64,000 nucleotides of DNA from JACCTU01 sp963737405. Its GTDB lineage: Bacteria > Actinomycetota > Thermoleophilia > Gaiellales > Gaiellaceae. The notes beneath the pieces were generated by a model. That model saw only the letters and a list, made by a program, of their open reading frames with translations, was not told where the DNA came from and ran no database searches. The translations under genes and the position numbers were made by a program. Below, one piece after another: positions 1 to 10,541 of the stretch. The stretch covers positions 248,001-312,000 of the forward strand of contig CAVTSL010000005.1 in NCBI GenBank assembly GCA_963737405.1, given 5' to 3'. Every line of letters begins with the position of its first letter. Positions within the stretch are counted from its first letter, which is position 1.

Positions 1-88
1 GGCATGGGCCCGGTGGCCCAGCTGGTCTTCAAAACCAGTGCGGTCGTGTAGCCCACGGCTCGGTCGGTTCGACTCCGGCGCCGCTCCG
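1..88 (+). tRNA. selC: tRNA-Sec (anticodon TCA), 5' end cut by the window
   Basis: The anticodon arm is CTGGT-CTTCAAA-ACCAG with anticodon TCA, which reads UGA. The D arm is a 6-bp stem (TGGGCC/GGCCCA) with a 4-nt loop, and a long variable arm (GTCGTG/CACGGC) follows. The T arm spans 63-79 with loop TTCGACT. The 3' acceptor strand GCCGCTCC at 80-87 is 8 nt long and pairs with GGC at the window start, so about five 5' bases lie outside. The long acceptor, long D stem and long variable arm are the hallmarks of bacterial tRNA-Sec, not of a UGA suppressor. CCA is not encoded. It implies that the organism makes selenoproteins; selA/selB may lie just upstream, outside this window. Confidence 0.9.
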
Positions 89-104
89 TCGGTCCGCCCT
101 GGCC

Positions 105-1209
105 TCAGGGGAGGAGCGGCGGGAGCTTCGGCGGCTCCACCGGGAGCGGCGGCAGCTGCACCGGCTGCGTGAGGTCGGGGAGCGGCAGCTGCTCGGTGAC
201 CGGCTTCAGGGCGTCGGTCACCGGCGCAAGCGTCTCCTGGACCGGCTCGACGACGGGATCGAGCGGCGTCGACGGGAGCGCGGGCGGGACGGGCGTCGCC
301 CGCGTCGGGGCCGGCGCGGGCTGAGGTGTGGGGGCCGGTGCCGGCGAGTGGCCGTGCGGCGTCGAGTCGACCGTCGTCACCGCCTCGGTCGTGATCGACG
401 TGGGCGCGGTTGGGGCAGGCGCCGCTTCGGCACGGGCCGGACCGACGATCGCGCGTCGGGCACCGACCTTCTCGGGACGCGCCGCGGGCACGACCGCGGG
501 GCTTGCGGCGGCAGCCGGTGTCCCGCGCGCAGACGTTGCCTGCGGCGTTGGTGACCTGTGTGGCGCGAGCGCGACCGACGTCCCGACCGCGACCGCAGCC
601 ACCGCCACCGCACCGGCCTTCAGCGCCGCTCCGCCGGCGAAGAGCGATTTCAGGAGGCCCGCGGCCGACGAGAGATCCGCGGCAAGGCGCCGGCGGCGAT
701 CGCGCACGGCCTCGGCGAGCTTGCGCCGGGCGCGGAAGATCCACGACTCGACCGCGGCGTGCGAGACGCCGAGCTCACGCGCGATTTCCTCGTACGTGAG
801 CCCGTCGAGCGGCACGCAGCACGAACGCGCGCCGCTGACCGTCCGGGAGCGCCTCGAGCGCGGCGACGAGCTCCGCGTCCAGGCCGAGATCCGGGATCGA
901 CCCCGTCGCCGCGACATCCTCGAGGACAGTCGCGTCGAGCGCGACCTCCCGGCGCCGGTGCGCGCATGTCGCACGCGTCGCGCAGACGTTGCGCGCGATC
1001 GTCAGCAGCCACGCGCGTTCGGACGTCGGCCGGACGCCGCTTCGAACGGCGCCGAGCACGCGGAGGAACGTCGCCTGCACCGCCTCCTCGGCGTCGTCCC
1101 GGTTCCTGAGGCTCTGCAAGCAGAACGCGCGGAGGGCGAGCGCATGACGCTCGTAGAGATCGTGGACGACGCGCGGCGCGTCGTCGAACGGCGACGGTGC
1201 GATGGCCAC
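105..1209 (-). pseudogene. ECF sigma factor with membrane/Pro-rich C-terminal tail, one frameshift
   Basis: The first frame (GTG at 1209, preceded by GAGGTGG) encodes sigma region 2 (LYERHALALRAFCLQSLRN, then ERAWLLTIARNVCATR) up to LPDGQRRAFVLR. The second frame continues with region 4 (LDGLTYEEIARELGVSHAAV, then ESWIFRARRKL). Joining them needs removal of one base near 808-816; the span minus one base is 1104 nt, giving 367 aa. After region 4 come a hydrophobic segment (AGAVAVAAVAVGTSVAL) and about 150 residues rich in Pro, Ala and Thr. ECF factors normally end after region 4 at about 180 aa, so the tail is a membrane-linked extension that may hold the sigma factor at the membrane. The break may be an assembly error. 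Confidence 0.8.
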
Positions 1210-1338
1210 TGAGCCACCTCAGTGTCGTACGCGCCGGTGACTTTCGTCAGTCCCTCGAACGGGGGATCCGCGAACGAGGTGCAAGTTTCGGCGCGCCTGC
1301 TCGGTCTCTGTCTGCAGCCGCAGCAGAAAGGGGACGCA

Positions 1339-1776
1339 ATGCCGCCGCTCTTCCCGCATCAGCCGAAGCCGATCCGTGTGCTCATCGTGGACGACCACGC
1401 AGGGTACGCCGCGAGCCTCACGGCGATCCTCTCCGGGAACCCCCGACTGGTCGTGGTCGGGCGGGCGGTCGACGGGCTCGACGCCATCGAGCTCGCGCGT
1501 CTCCTTCGCCCCGACGTCGTCGTGATGGACGTCAACATGCCCCGGCTCGACGGATTCAGCGCCTCCCGGTTGATCCGCCGGGACCGGGAGGACGTCCGGA
1601 TCGTGATCGTCTCGGGCGAGCCGCGGCTCGACCACCCCTCGCGTGCCCGTCAGGCCGGCGCGGACGTCTATCTGCCGAAGGACGTCGACTTCGTCACCCT
1701 CACGAACGTCGTCGCAGGCGAGACGTCCGGAGAGGAGCCGGGCACGTTCTCGGTCGCGTTCGCCACCGCGATCTGA
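1339..1776 (+). CDS. Stand-alone response regulator receiver domain protein
   Basis: This 145-residue protein has a CheY-like receiver fold: acidic pair in VLIVDDH, phosphoacceptor Asp in VVVMDVNMPRLDGF, conserved Ser in IVIVSGEP and Lys in VYLPKD. No output domain follows the receiver, so it should act by protein contact and not by binding DNA. The ATG at 1339 is chosen because AAAGGGG lies just upstream; an in-frame ATG at 1222 would add a 39-residue leader with no family support. It diverges from the sigma factor gene. No histidine kinase is nearby, so its partner is unknown. Confidence 0.82.
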   Translation: MPPLFPHQPKPIRVLIVDDHAGYAASLTAILSGNPRLVVVGRAVDGLDAIELARLLRPDVVVMDVNMPRLDGFSASRLIRRDREDVRIVIVSGEPRLDHPSRARQAGADVYLPKDVDFVTLTNVVAGETSGEEPGTFSVAFATAI

Positions 1777-1837
1777 GGTCGCACACGGAGGCGCGGGCCG
1801 GGCGGCGGCCGCGCCTCCGGGTGCGATGCTGCGCGGG

Positions 1838-2788
1838 ATGCGCGCACTGCCGGAGCAGTTCGAGCCCTACGGGTGGGCGATGTCGACGGTCGAGGCCGCC
1901 CGGATCGCGGGGATCGACCCCGCGCAGGTGATTCGGTTCGACGGCAACACGCCGCCCGCGCCGCCTTCGACTGCAACCGCCGACGTCGTGGCGCCGGCGC
2001 TCGCCGAGATCCAGCGCTATCCGCACGGTGGCTTCCCGGCGCTGCTCGACGCGATCGCCGAGTACGCCGGCGTCGATCGGTCGCGGATCGTCCTCGGCGC
2101 CGGTGCGGACGACCTCCTGCTGCTCTGCGCTCGGGCGTTCGCGGGCCCAGGGGACGTCGTCCGCGTGCTCGACGAGCCGACGTACCCGTTGTTCCGGATC
2201 GCGGCGTGGCTGGCCGGCGCGGAGGTCGGCGACGAGGGTGCGGTCGTGACGTTCTGCTGCCGGCCGCACAACCCGACCGGGGCGCTCGGCCCGATCCCCG
2301 CGGAGCGGCCGCTCGTCGTCGACGAGGCGTACTTCGAGTTCGGCGGCGACACGGCTGCAGGGCTCGAAGGCGTGGTCGCGGTCAGGACGTTCTCGAAGGC
2401 GTTCGGGCTCGCGGCCGCGCGCGTCGGCTACGCGATCGCCGACGAGGACGTCGCGGCGGAGCTCGTCGTCCGGCAGGATCCGCTGCCGATCACGACGCTC
2501 TCGGCGGCACTCGCGCTCGCGGCGCTGCGCGCCGGGCCGCCGGACGTCAGCGCAACGCTCGCGGAGCGGGAGCGGCTCGCTCGTGCGCTCCGGGAGCTCG
2601 GCTTCGCGCCGCTGCCGTCGCACGCGAACTTCGTCTACGTGCCGACCGATCGAGCTCAGGCTCTGTACGAGCGGTTGCTCGCTCTCGGTCTCGTCGTCCG
2701 GCCGTTCGCCGGCGCGATCCGGATCACCGTCCACGAGCCCGCGGCGAACGGCCGGCTGTTAGACGCGCTCGAGCAGGCGAACCGGTAG
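1838..2788 (+). CDS. HisC-like pyridoxal-phosphate aminotransferase
   Basis: This is a fold-type I, class I/II aminotransferase of the histidinol-phosphate/threonine-phosphate type (about 316 aa; HisC is usually about 350). Visible motifs are RPHNPTG, VVDEAYFEF (the PLP-contacting Asp and Tyr), RTFSKAFGLAAARVGY (the Schiff-base Lys in SKAFGLA) and a C-terminal IRITVHEPA arginine. The domain between the PLP Asp and Lys is short, and the gene does not sit in a his operon, so the substrate is uncertain: histidinol phosphate, a cobalamin precursor or an aromatic amino acid. ATGs at 1826 and 1838 are both possible and neither has a clear ribosome site. Its 3' end overlaps treY by 30 bp, tail to tail. 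Confidence 0.75.
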   Translation: MRALPEQFEPYGWAMSTVEAARIAGIDPAQVIRFDGNTPPAPPSTATADVVAPALAEIQRYPHGGFPALLDAIAEYAGVDRSRIVLGAGADDLLLLCARAFAGPGDVVRVLDEPTYPLFRIAAWLAGAEVGDEGAVVTFCCRPHNPTGALGPIPAERPLVVDEAYFEFGGDTAAGLEGVVAVRTFSKAFGLAAARVGYAIADEDVAAELVVRQDPLPITTLSAALALAALRAGPPDVSATLAERERLARALRELGFAPLPSHANFVYVPTDRAQALYERLLALGLVVRPFAGAIRITVHEPAANGRLLDALEQANR

Positions 2789-4648
2789 CGCGGGATCGAG
2801 CACGTCTCGCCACTCGCCTGCGAGGTCCGGCGACGGCGGATCCTGACCACGCAGCGGTACGACGACCGCGACGTCGTCGCCGCGGAGGAATGCGCACACG
2901 TCGTCGCCGAGGTCGAGCGGGCGGTACTCGCCGAGCTCGCGCCGCGAGCGCAGCGCGAGCGCCTCGCGCAGCACGTGGAGCTTCGGCGGCGGATCGGCGA
3001 GCGCGCGCCGGCGCAGCTCGAAGTCGACCGGCCGGCGGTTGTCGGGATCGACGAGGTTGAGCGACTCGAGCTCGTCGCCCTGGTACACGTCGGCGACGCC
3101 GGGAACCGTCACCTTCAGCAGCGTCATCCCGAGTGCGTTGCGACGGCCGCGCTCCGCGACGCGGGTCGCGAAGTCCTCGAAGCCGTCCGGCGGATCGGTG
3201 ACGACGCGCCGGACCGCTTCCTTGACGCGACGCTCGTGCTGCTCGTTCGGGTTCGACCAGCTCGTGTTCACCTTCGCCTCGCGGAGCGCCTTCTCCATGT
3301 AGCTCTCGACGCGCTCGGCCTCGATCGGCCATGCGCCGACGAGCGTCTGCCAGAGGAGCTCGTCCTCGTTCGGGTCGTCGAGCGCGCGCCACGACTCGCG
3401 CCGCGCCGCCCACTCGTCCGCGAGCTCCGCGAGCACGACGATCCGCGCGCGCACGTCGCCCGAGCGCTTCGTGTCGTGCGTCTGCGTGGCGAGCAGGTGG
3501 TTCGGGAACCGCGCCGCCCGCTCGAGGTTCGCCCGGTGGAACTCGTCGACGGAGAGCGTGAACCGACCGGGGTCGCCGCCGACCTCGTTCAGCGCGGTCA
3601 GGCGGAGGTAGCGGTAGAACGCCGTGTCCTCGACGCCCTTGGCCATGACCGGCCCGGTCGTCTGCTGGAAGCGCGTCACGAACTCGTCGTGGCCTCGCTC
3701 CTCGAGCAGCAGGAGACGGCGTAGTGACGCCTCGACGGACTCGAGTGCGTCACGGTCCTCCTGCTCGACTCGACCCGTGAGCGGCTCGACGTAGGTGCGG
3801 TAGACACGGAGGGAGGCCACCGCGACATCGAGGTGATGGCGATGTCGATGTCCATCGACATCACGCAGTGACGACTGCAACTTGTCGACCTCGCGGCGAA
3901 GGTCGGAGCGGGCCAGCTCGAGCTTGGCCCGATCGGCCACTGAGGCGAACGAGCCGCCGTCCCCCGTGACCCGCTCGTACCATCGCGTCAGCGTCTCCTC
4001 GCCGCGCGGATCGACGAAGAGCGCCGTGACGTCGTTCGCGAACTCGTAGCCGGTCGTCCCCTCGACCGGCCAGTCGCGTAAGCCCTCCCCCGGCTCCAGG
4101 ATCTTCTCGACCCAGACGTGGTCGGCCGGCAGCCGCTCGAGGTAGCCGCGCGGGTCGGCGAGCCCGTCCGGATGGTCGATCCGCAGCCCGTCGACGAGCC
4201 CGTCGGCGACGAGCTCGAGCGTCTTGCGGTGCGTCAACTCGAAGACGTCCGGATCCTCGATGCGCACGCCCGCGAGATCGTCGATCGTGAAGAAGCGGCG
4301 GTACCACCCCGTCGCGGGCTCCCAGTCGAACACCTTCGCCCGCTGCGCAGGGTCGGCCCAGAACCGGTTCTCGTCGGACACGGCCATGTGGTTCGGGACG
4401 ACATCGAGCACGATGCCGAGCCCGGCTCCCGCGAGGGCGCGAAACGCCTCCTCCCCGCCGAGCTGCTCGGAGACGCGCGTCGGGTCGACGACGTCGTAGC
4501 CGTGGGTCGAGCCCCGGCGCGCCTCCATGATCGGCGAGAGATAGAGGTGCGAGATCCCGAGCTCGCGCAGGTACGGAACGACCGCGCGCGCCTCGTCGAA
4601 CCCGAACCCCGGCCGCAGCTGCAGCCGGTACGTCGAGGTGAGCCTCAC
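2759..4648 (-). CDS. treY: Malto-oligosyltrehalose synthase
   Basis: TreY isomerises the reducing-end alpha-1,4 link of a maltodextrin to the alpha-1,1 trehalose link, giving maltooligosyltrehalose for TreZ. It opens with the family N-terminus STYRLQL, followed by GH13 motifs DVVPNH (about residue 82), LRIDHPDGL (nucleophile Asp about 158) and VEKIL (acid Glu about 181). TQTHDTKRS and GVADVYQGDE come later. At 629 residues it is somewhat shorter than typical TreY (700-800). The GTG start overlaps the treX stop (GTGA), so it is the last gene of treZ-treX-treY. It acts in the cytoplasm. Confidence 0.95.
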   Translation of the reverse strand: MRLTSTYRLQLRPGFGFDEARAVVPYLRELGISHLYLSPIMEARRGSTHGYDVVDPTRVSEQLGGEEAFRALAGAGLGIVLDVVPNHMAVSDENRFWADPAQRAKVFDWEPATGWYRRFFTIDDLAGVRIEDPDVFELTHRKTLELVADGLVDGLRIDHPDGLADPRGYLERLPADHVWVEKILEPGEGLRDWPVEGTTGYEFANDVTALFVDPRGEETLTRWYERVTGDGGSFASVADRAKLELARSDLRREVDKLQSSLRDVDGHRHRHHLDVAVASLRVYRTYVEPLTGRVEQEDRDALESVEASLRRLLLLEERGHDEFVTRFQQTTGPVMAKGVEDTAFYRYLRLTALNEVGGDPGRFTLSVDEFHRANLERAARFPNHLLATQTHDTKRSGDVRARIVVLAELADEWAARRESWRALDDPNEDELLWQTLVGAWPIEAERVESYMEKALREAKVNTSWSNPNEQHERRVKEAVRRVVTDPPDGFEDFATRVAERGRRNALGMTLLKVTVPGVADVYQGDELESLNLVDPDNRRPVDFELRRRALADPPPKLHVLREALALRSRRELGEYRPLDLGDDVCAFLRGDDVAVVVPLRGQDPPSPDLAGEWRDVLDPALPVRLLERV

Positions 4649-6762
4649 CAGCCGCGGCGAAGCACGAGGATCGAGCGCGACTCGACCGGCACCCCTGCGC
4701 GCGCCGTGTACGAGCGCGCGCCCTCCTGCACCTCCGGCTCGGCGGTCGAGAGCGCGAATTGCCAGCGCGCCCCGAACCGCTTCGTCGGCAGCTTGAACTC
4801 GATCGACTCGTAGTGCCCGTTGAAGAGCAGCAGGAAGCTCGCGTCGACGACCGGCTCGCCCTGCGGCGTCTGCGTCGCGATCTCCTCGCCGTTCAGGAAG
4901 ACGCCGATCGCACGCGCGTCGCCACGGCGCCAGTCCCGCTGCGTCATGCGGCGGCCGTCGGGCCGCATCCACCACACGTCGGGCAGATCGGAACCGGGGG
5001 AGCCGCGGCCCTCGAGAAACGCCGGGCGGCGAAAGACGGGATGTGCGCGCCGGAGCGCGATCAGCCGGCGGGTGAACTCGACGAGTGCGCGCTGGTCGTC
5101 GTCCCAGTGCCAGTGGAACCACGACAGCGCGTTGTCCTGGCACCACGCGTTGTTGTTGCCGTGCTGCGTGCGCCCGAACTCGTCGCCCCCGAGCAGCATC
5201 GGCACGCCCTGCGAGAGGAGCAGCGTCGTCAGGAAGTTGCGCTGCTGGCGCTGCCGCAGCGCACGGATCCCGGGATCGTCGGTCGGCCCCTCGGCGCCGT
5301 GGTTCCACGAGCGGTTGTCGTCGGTCCCGTCACGGTTCGCCTCACCGTTCGCCTCGTTGTGCTTGTCGTTGTACGAGACGAGGTCGGCGAGCGTGAACCC
5401 GTCGTGCGCCGTGATGAAGTTGATCGAGGCGAACGGGCGCCGTCCGTCCTTCTCGTAGAGGTCGGCGGAGCCGGTGAAGCGCGTGACGAAGTCCGCGACG
5501 TTCTCCTGCCCGCGCCAGAAGTCGCGCATCGTGTCGCGGTAGAGCCCGTTCCACTCGGTCCAGAGCACCGGGAAGTTGCCGACCTGGTAGCCGCCCGGCC
5601 CGACGTCCCACGGCTCGGCGATCAGCTTCACCTGGCTGAGCACCGGATCCTGGTGGATCGTGTCGAAGAACGTCGACAGTCGATCGACCTCGTAGAACTC
5701 GCGCGCGAGCGCGGACGCGAGGTCGAAGCGGAACCCGTCGACGTGGCAGTCGATCACGAAGTACCGAAGCGAGTCCATGATCAGCCGCAGCACCGACGGG
5801 TGCACCGGGTTGAGCGAGTTGCCCGTGCCGGTGAAGTCCATGTAGTGGCGCGGGTCGTCCGGCATCAGCCGGTAGTAGCTCGAGTTGTCGACGCCCTTGA
5901 ACGAGAGCAGCGGACCGAGGTGATTGCCCTCGGCGGTGTGGTTGTAGACGACGTCGAGGATCACCTCGATCCCGGCCGCGTGGAGCGCCTTGACCATCCC
6001 CTTGAACTCGCGCACCTGCTCGCCGCGCGTCCCGGTCGCGGCGTAGAGCGCGTGCGGCGCGAGGAAGCCGATCGAGCTGTAGCCCCAGTAGTTCGTGAGC
6101 CCTCGATCGACGAGGAAGCTCTCGTCCGCGATGTGGTGCACCGGCAGGAGCTCGACCGCGGTCACGCCGAGGCGCTTGAAGTGCTCGATCGCCGCGTCGC
6201 TCGCGAGGCCGGCGTACGTGCCGCGCAGGTCCTCCCGCACCTCGGGGTGCAGCTTCGTGAAGCCCTTCACGTGCGTCTCGTAGATGACGGTGTCCTGCCA
6301 CGGCGTGCGCGGCGGGCGGTCGCCCTCCCAGTCGAACCACCCGTCGACGACGACGCACTTCGGGATCGCGGGCGAGGAGTCCGACTCGTCGATGCGCAGG
6401 TCGGCGTCGGCGCTCCCGTCGGGCACGTACGGCAGCGTGTTTGCGCGCCTGTAGTCGACGGGGCCCTCGATCGCCTTGGCGTACGGGTCGATCAGGAGCT
6501 TCGCGGGATTGAAGCGCTGCCCCTGCTCCGGGCTGTACGGCCCGTGGACGCGGAACGCGTAGCGGGTTCCCGGCCCGATCCCCGGCAGGAAACCGTGCCA
6601 GTTGAACGCCGTGCGCTCGGTGAGGTCGAGACGCGTCTCGTCGCTGTCGTCGTAGAGGCAGAGCTCGACGCGCTCCGCATGCTCGGAGAAGATCGAGAAG
6701 TTCGTCCCGTCGCCCGTCCAGGTTGCGCCGAGCGGGAACGGCTCGCCGGGCCAGACCCTCAT
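4645..6762 (-). CDS. treX: Glycogen debranching enzyme (TreX/GlgX, isoamylase type)
   Basis: This enzyme hydrolyses alpha-1,6 branch links of glycogen and so frees linear maltodextrins for TreY. It is 705 residues, the normal length. An N-terminal CBM48 (PLGATWTGDGTNFSIFSEHA) precedes a GH13 barrel with DVVYNHTAEG, DGFRFDLASALAR (nucleophile Asp about 345), IAEPWDVG (acid Glu about 383) and FITAHDGFTLADLVSYN. GGDEFGRTQHGNNNAWCQDN is typical of GlgX. It overlaps treZ by ATGA upstream and treY by GTGA downstream, which implies translational coupling. Its place between treZ and treY supports the name treX over glgX. Confidence 0.95.
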   Translation of the reverse strand: MRVWPGEPFPLGATWTGDGTNFSIFSEHAERVELCLYDDSDETRLDLTERTAFNWHGFLPGIGPGTRYAFRVHGPYSPEQGQRFNPAKLLIDPYAKAIEGPVDYRRANTLPYVPDGSADADLRIDESDSSPAIPKCVVVDGWFDWEGDRPPRTPWQDTVIYETHVKGFTKLHPEVREDLRGTYAGLASDAAIEHFKRLGVTAVELLPVHHIADESFLVDRGLTNYWGYSSIGFLAPHALYAATGTRGEQVREFKGMVKALHAAGIEVILDVVYNHTAEGNHLGPLLSFKGVDNSSYYRLMPDDPRHYMDFTGTGNSLNPVHPSVLRLIMDSLRYFVIDCHVDGFRFDLASALAREFYEVDRLSTFFDTIHQDPVLSQVKLIAEPWDVGPGGYQVGNFPVLWTEWNGLYRDTMRDFWRGQENVADFVTRFTGSADLYEKDGRRPFASINFITAHDGFTLADLVSYNDKHNEANGEANRDGTDDNRSWNHGAEGPTDDPGIRALRQRQQRNFLTTLLLSQGVPMLLGGDEFGRTQHGNNNAWCQDNALSWFHWHWDDDQRALVEFTRRLIALRRAHPVFRRPAFLEGRGSPGSDLPDVWWMRPDGRRMTQRDWRRGDARAIGVFLNGEEIATQTPQGEPVVDASFLLLFNGHYESIEFKLPTKRFGARWQFALSTAEPEVQEGARSYTARAGVPVESRSILVLRRGW

Positions 6763-8294
6763 CGCCGGAGCTCCACGGTCTTCGCGTCGAAGTCCGCGAC
6801 GAGCTCGACCGAGCCGCGTCGCGCGCGCAGCAGCGAGCCGTCGACCTCGACCTCGATCTCGCGCGGGAGCTCGCGCCGGAGCGCGATCAGCTCACGGTAG
6901 AACGCACGTAGCTCCACGTCGGCCGCCGAGCGATCGAGCTTCGAGCGCTCGAACGTCTCGAGCGCCTGCGGGTCCGGCACGTCGTCCGCGGAGAACCCCG
7001 CGAAGCCGGCGAACTCGCGCCGCCGACCTTCGCGCGTCGCCTGGGCGACGACCGGGTCGATGTGGTCGGTGAAGAACTGGAACGGCCGCCGCTCGCCGTA
7101 CTCCTCGCCCTGGAAGAGCAGCGGCGTCTGCGGGGCGAACAGCACGACGGCGGCGCGCAGTCGCAGCTCGTCGGTCGCGGGACGATCCCCCACAGCACGA
7201 TTTCCGACCTGATCGTGGTTCTGCGACTCGACGACGAGGCGCTCCGCGGGCCTGCGCCGGAGCTCGCCGGCGAGCCCCTCGAGCGAGCCGTAGCTCGCGT
7301 AGTAGCCCTCGCGCTCACCCGTCAGCCGCGCGTGCAGCTCGTGGTGAAGCTCGTCGGCCCACTGCGCGTCGTGACCCCACTCCTCGATCGGGCGCAGGTC
7401 GCCGGTCGCCATCTCCGACATGACGAGTGCCCGCGGGTTGATCGCCCGGACGCGCTCGGCGAGCTCCGCGAGCACGTGCCGCGGCCCGTCGTCGAACACC
7501 GCATGCACGGCGTCGAGCCGGAGGCCGTCGACCCGGTAGTCGCGCACCCAGAGCTCGGCGTTCTGGATCGCCCACTCGCGCACGGCCGGCTGCTCGTAGT
7601 CGAGCGCCGGGCCCCAGAACGTCTCGTGACGGTCGGTGAAGTACGGCCCGAACGCACGCAGCACCTCGGCGCCGGGACCGACGTGGTTGTAGACGACGTC
7701 GAGCACGACGCCGAGACCGAGCTCGTGCGCAGCGTCGACGAAGCGGGCAAACGCCTCGGGACCGCCATACGAGAAGTGCGGCGCAGACGTGTAGAGACCG
7801 TCGTACCCCCAGCCGCGTGTCCCTGGAAACGTCGCGACAGGCATCACCTCGACCGCCGTCACGCCGAGCTCCTTCAGCTCGGGCAGGTGCCCGATCGCGC
7901 CGTCGAACGTGCCGTCCTCGCTGAACGTGCCGACGTGAAGCTCGTAGAGCACGAGCTCCTCGAGCCGCAGCCCCTCCCACGTCGCAGCGCTCCACCGGAA
8001 CCTCGATGTGTCGAGCACGCGCGAGGGGCCGAGCACTCCCTCGGGCTGCCACCGCGACGTGGGGTCGCCGAGAGCCTCGCCGTCCACGACGTAGAGGTAG
8101 TCGTCGCCGTGCCGAGCGGCCGCGGCGCCGCGCCAGAAGCCGTCGTCGCCGCGCTCGAGCGCTTCGTCGCGACCGTTCACGCGCGCGGCGAGCGAGGACA
8201 CCTCGGGCGCCCAGACCTCGAAGTCGACGACCTCCGGGTCGCGAGGAACGGCGCCGAGCACGGCGGTGAAGGTACCGATGGGGCGTCCGGTCAC
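6759..8294 (-). CDS. treZ: Malto-oligosyltrehalose trehalohydrolase
   Basis: TreZ cuts trehalose from the end of maltooligosyltrehalose made by TreY. The 511-residue protein has an N-terminal immunoglobulin-like domain (VVDFEVWAPEVSSLAARVNG), then a GH13 barrel with LDVVYNHVGPG (about 201), DGLRLDAVHAV (nucleophile Asp about 258), MSEMATGDLRPIEEWG (acid Glu about 292) and SQNHDQVGNRAVGDR (about 358). The GTG start at 8294 is supported by AGGAGGAT about 7 bases upstream. It is the first gene of treZ-treX-treY. That ribosome-binding sequence lies against the start of the oppositely oriented channel-like gene. Confidence 0.95.
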   Translation of the reverse strand: MTGRPIGTFTAVLGAVPRDPEVVDFEVWAPEVSSLAARVNGRDEALERGDDGFWRGAAAARHGDDYLYVVDGEALGDPTSRWQPEGVLGPSRVLDTSRFRWSAATWEGLRLEELVLYELHVGTFSEDGTFDGAIGHLPELKELGVTAVEVMPVATFPGTRGWGYDGLYTSAPHFSYGGPEAFARFVDAAHELGLGVVLDVVYNHVGPGAEVLRAFGPYFTDRHETFWGPALDYEQPAVREWAIQNAELWVRDYRVDGLRLDAVHAVFDDGPRHVLAELAERVRAINPRALVMSEMATGDLRPIEEWGHDAQWADELHHELHARLTGEREGYYASYGSLEGLAGELRRRPAERLVVESQNHDQVGNRAVGDRPATDELRLRAAVVLFAPQTPLLFQGEEYGERRPFQFFTDHIDPVVAQATREGRRREFAGFAGFSADDVPDPQALETFERSKLDRSAADVELRAFYRELIALRRELPREIEVEVDGSLLRARRGSVELVADFDAKTVELRR

Positions 8295-8308
8295 CGCGCG
8301 ATCCTCCT

Positions 8309-8669
8309 GTGGTGCGAACGCACAATCACCTGCGGGAGTTTCTGCGCCGCAGCCCGAAGACGCCGCACCTCCGGCTGAGGCGACGACTGGTTGCGGCGCT
8401 CGTGCTCGTCGGCATCGTCGACGTGATCTGCACCGTGCTGATGTGGATGTTCGAGGACGACGCCGTGCGCAGCGAGATCCACAACCTCTGGGACGCGTTC
8501 TTCTTCACGACCGTCCAGCTGCTCACGGTCTCGTCGCAGATGCGAAACCCGGTCACGACACCCGGGCGGATCGTCGACATCTTCCTCGAGCTCAACGCGC
8601 TCTGTCTCGTGACGGGCATCGCCGGCGCGTTCGCGTCGTTCTTCCTCGACCTCGGGAGCCAGGCGGACG

Positions 8670-8695
<26 letters not shown>
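8309..8695 (+). CDS. Small two-TM, pore-loop (ion-channel-like) membrane protein
   Basis: The 128-residue protein has a basic N-terminus, a first membrane helix at about 27-48 (ALVLVGIVDVICTVLMWM), a hydrophobic re-entrant-like stretch at about 58-80 (FFFTTVQLLTVSSQMRNP) and a second helix at about 88-113. The TM-pore-TM layout and TTVQLLTVSSQ resemble bacterial K+ channel pore domains, but the selectivity filter TVGYG is not present. Codon third positions are strongly GC, as in a true gene. It lies on the opposite strand between glgB (26-bp tail overlap) and treZ (starts 14 bp apart). The GTG start is weak, having no ribosome site of its own. The channel role is inference; osmotic links to trehalose are plausible. 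Confidence 0.6.

Positions 8696-10537
<1,842 letters not shown>

Positions 10538-10541
<4 letters not shown>

Noticed and set aside
328..1212. Open frame opposite the sigma factor gene
   Set aside because: It is the complement of recognisable sigma regions 2 and 4 and has no motif of its own.
4759..6900. A 713-codon open frame opposite treX
   Set aside because: It mirrors treX on the other strand, is Arg/Val/Glu rich and has no family motif. Long antisense frames are normal at this GC content.
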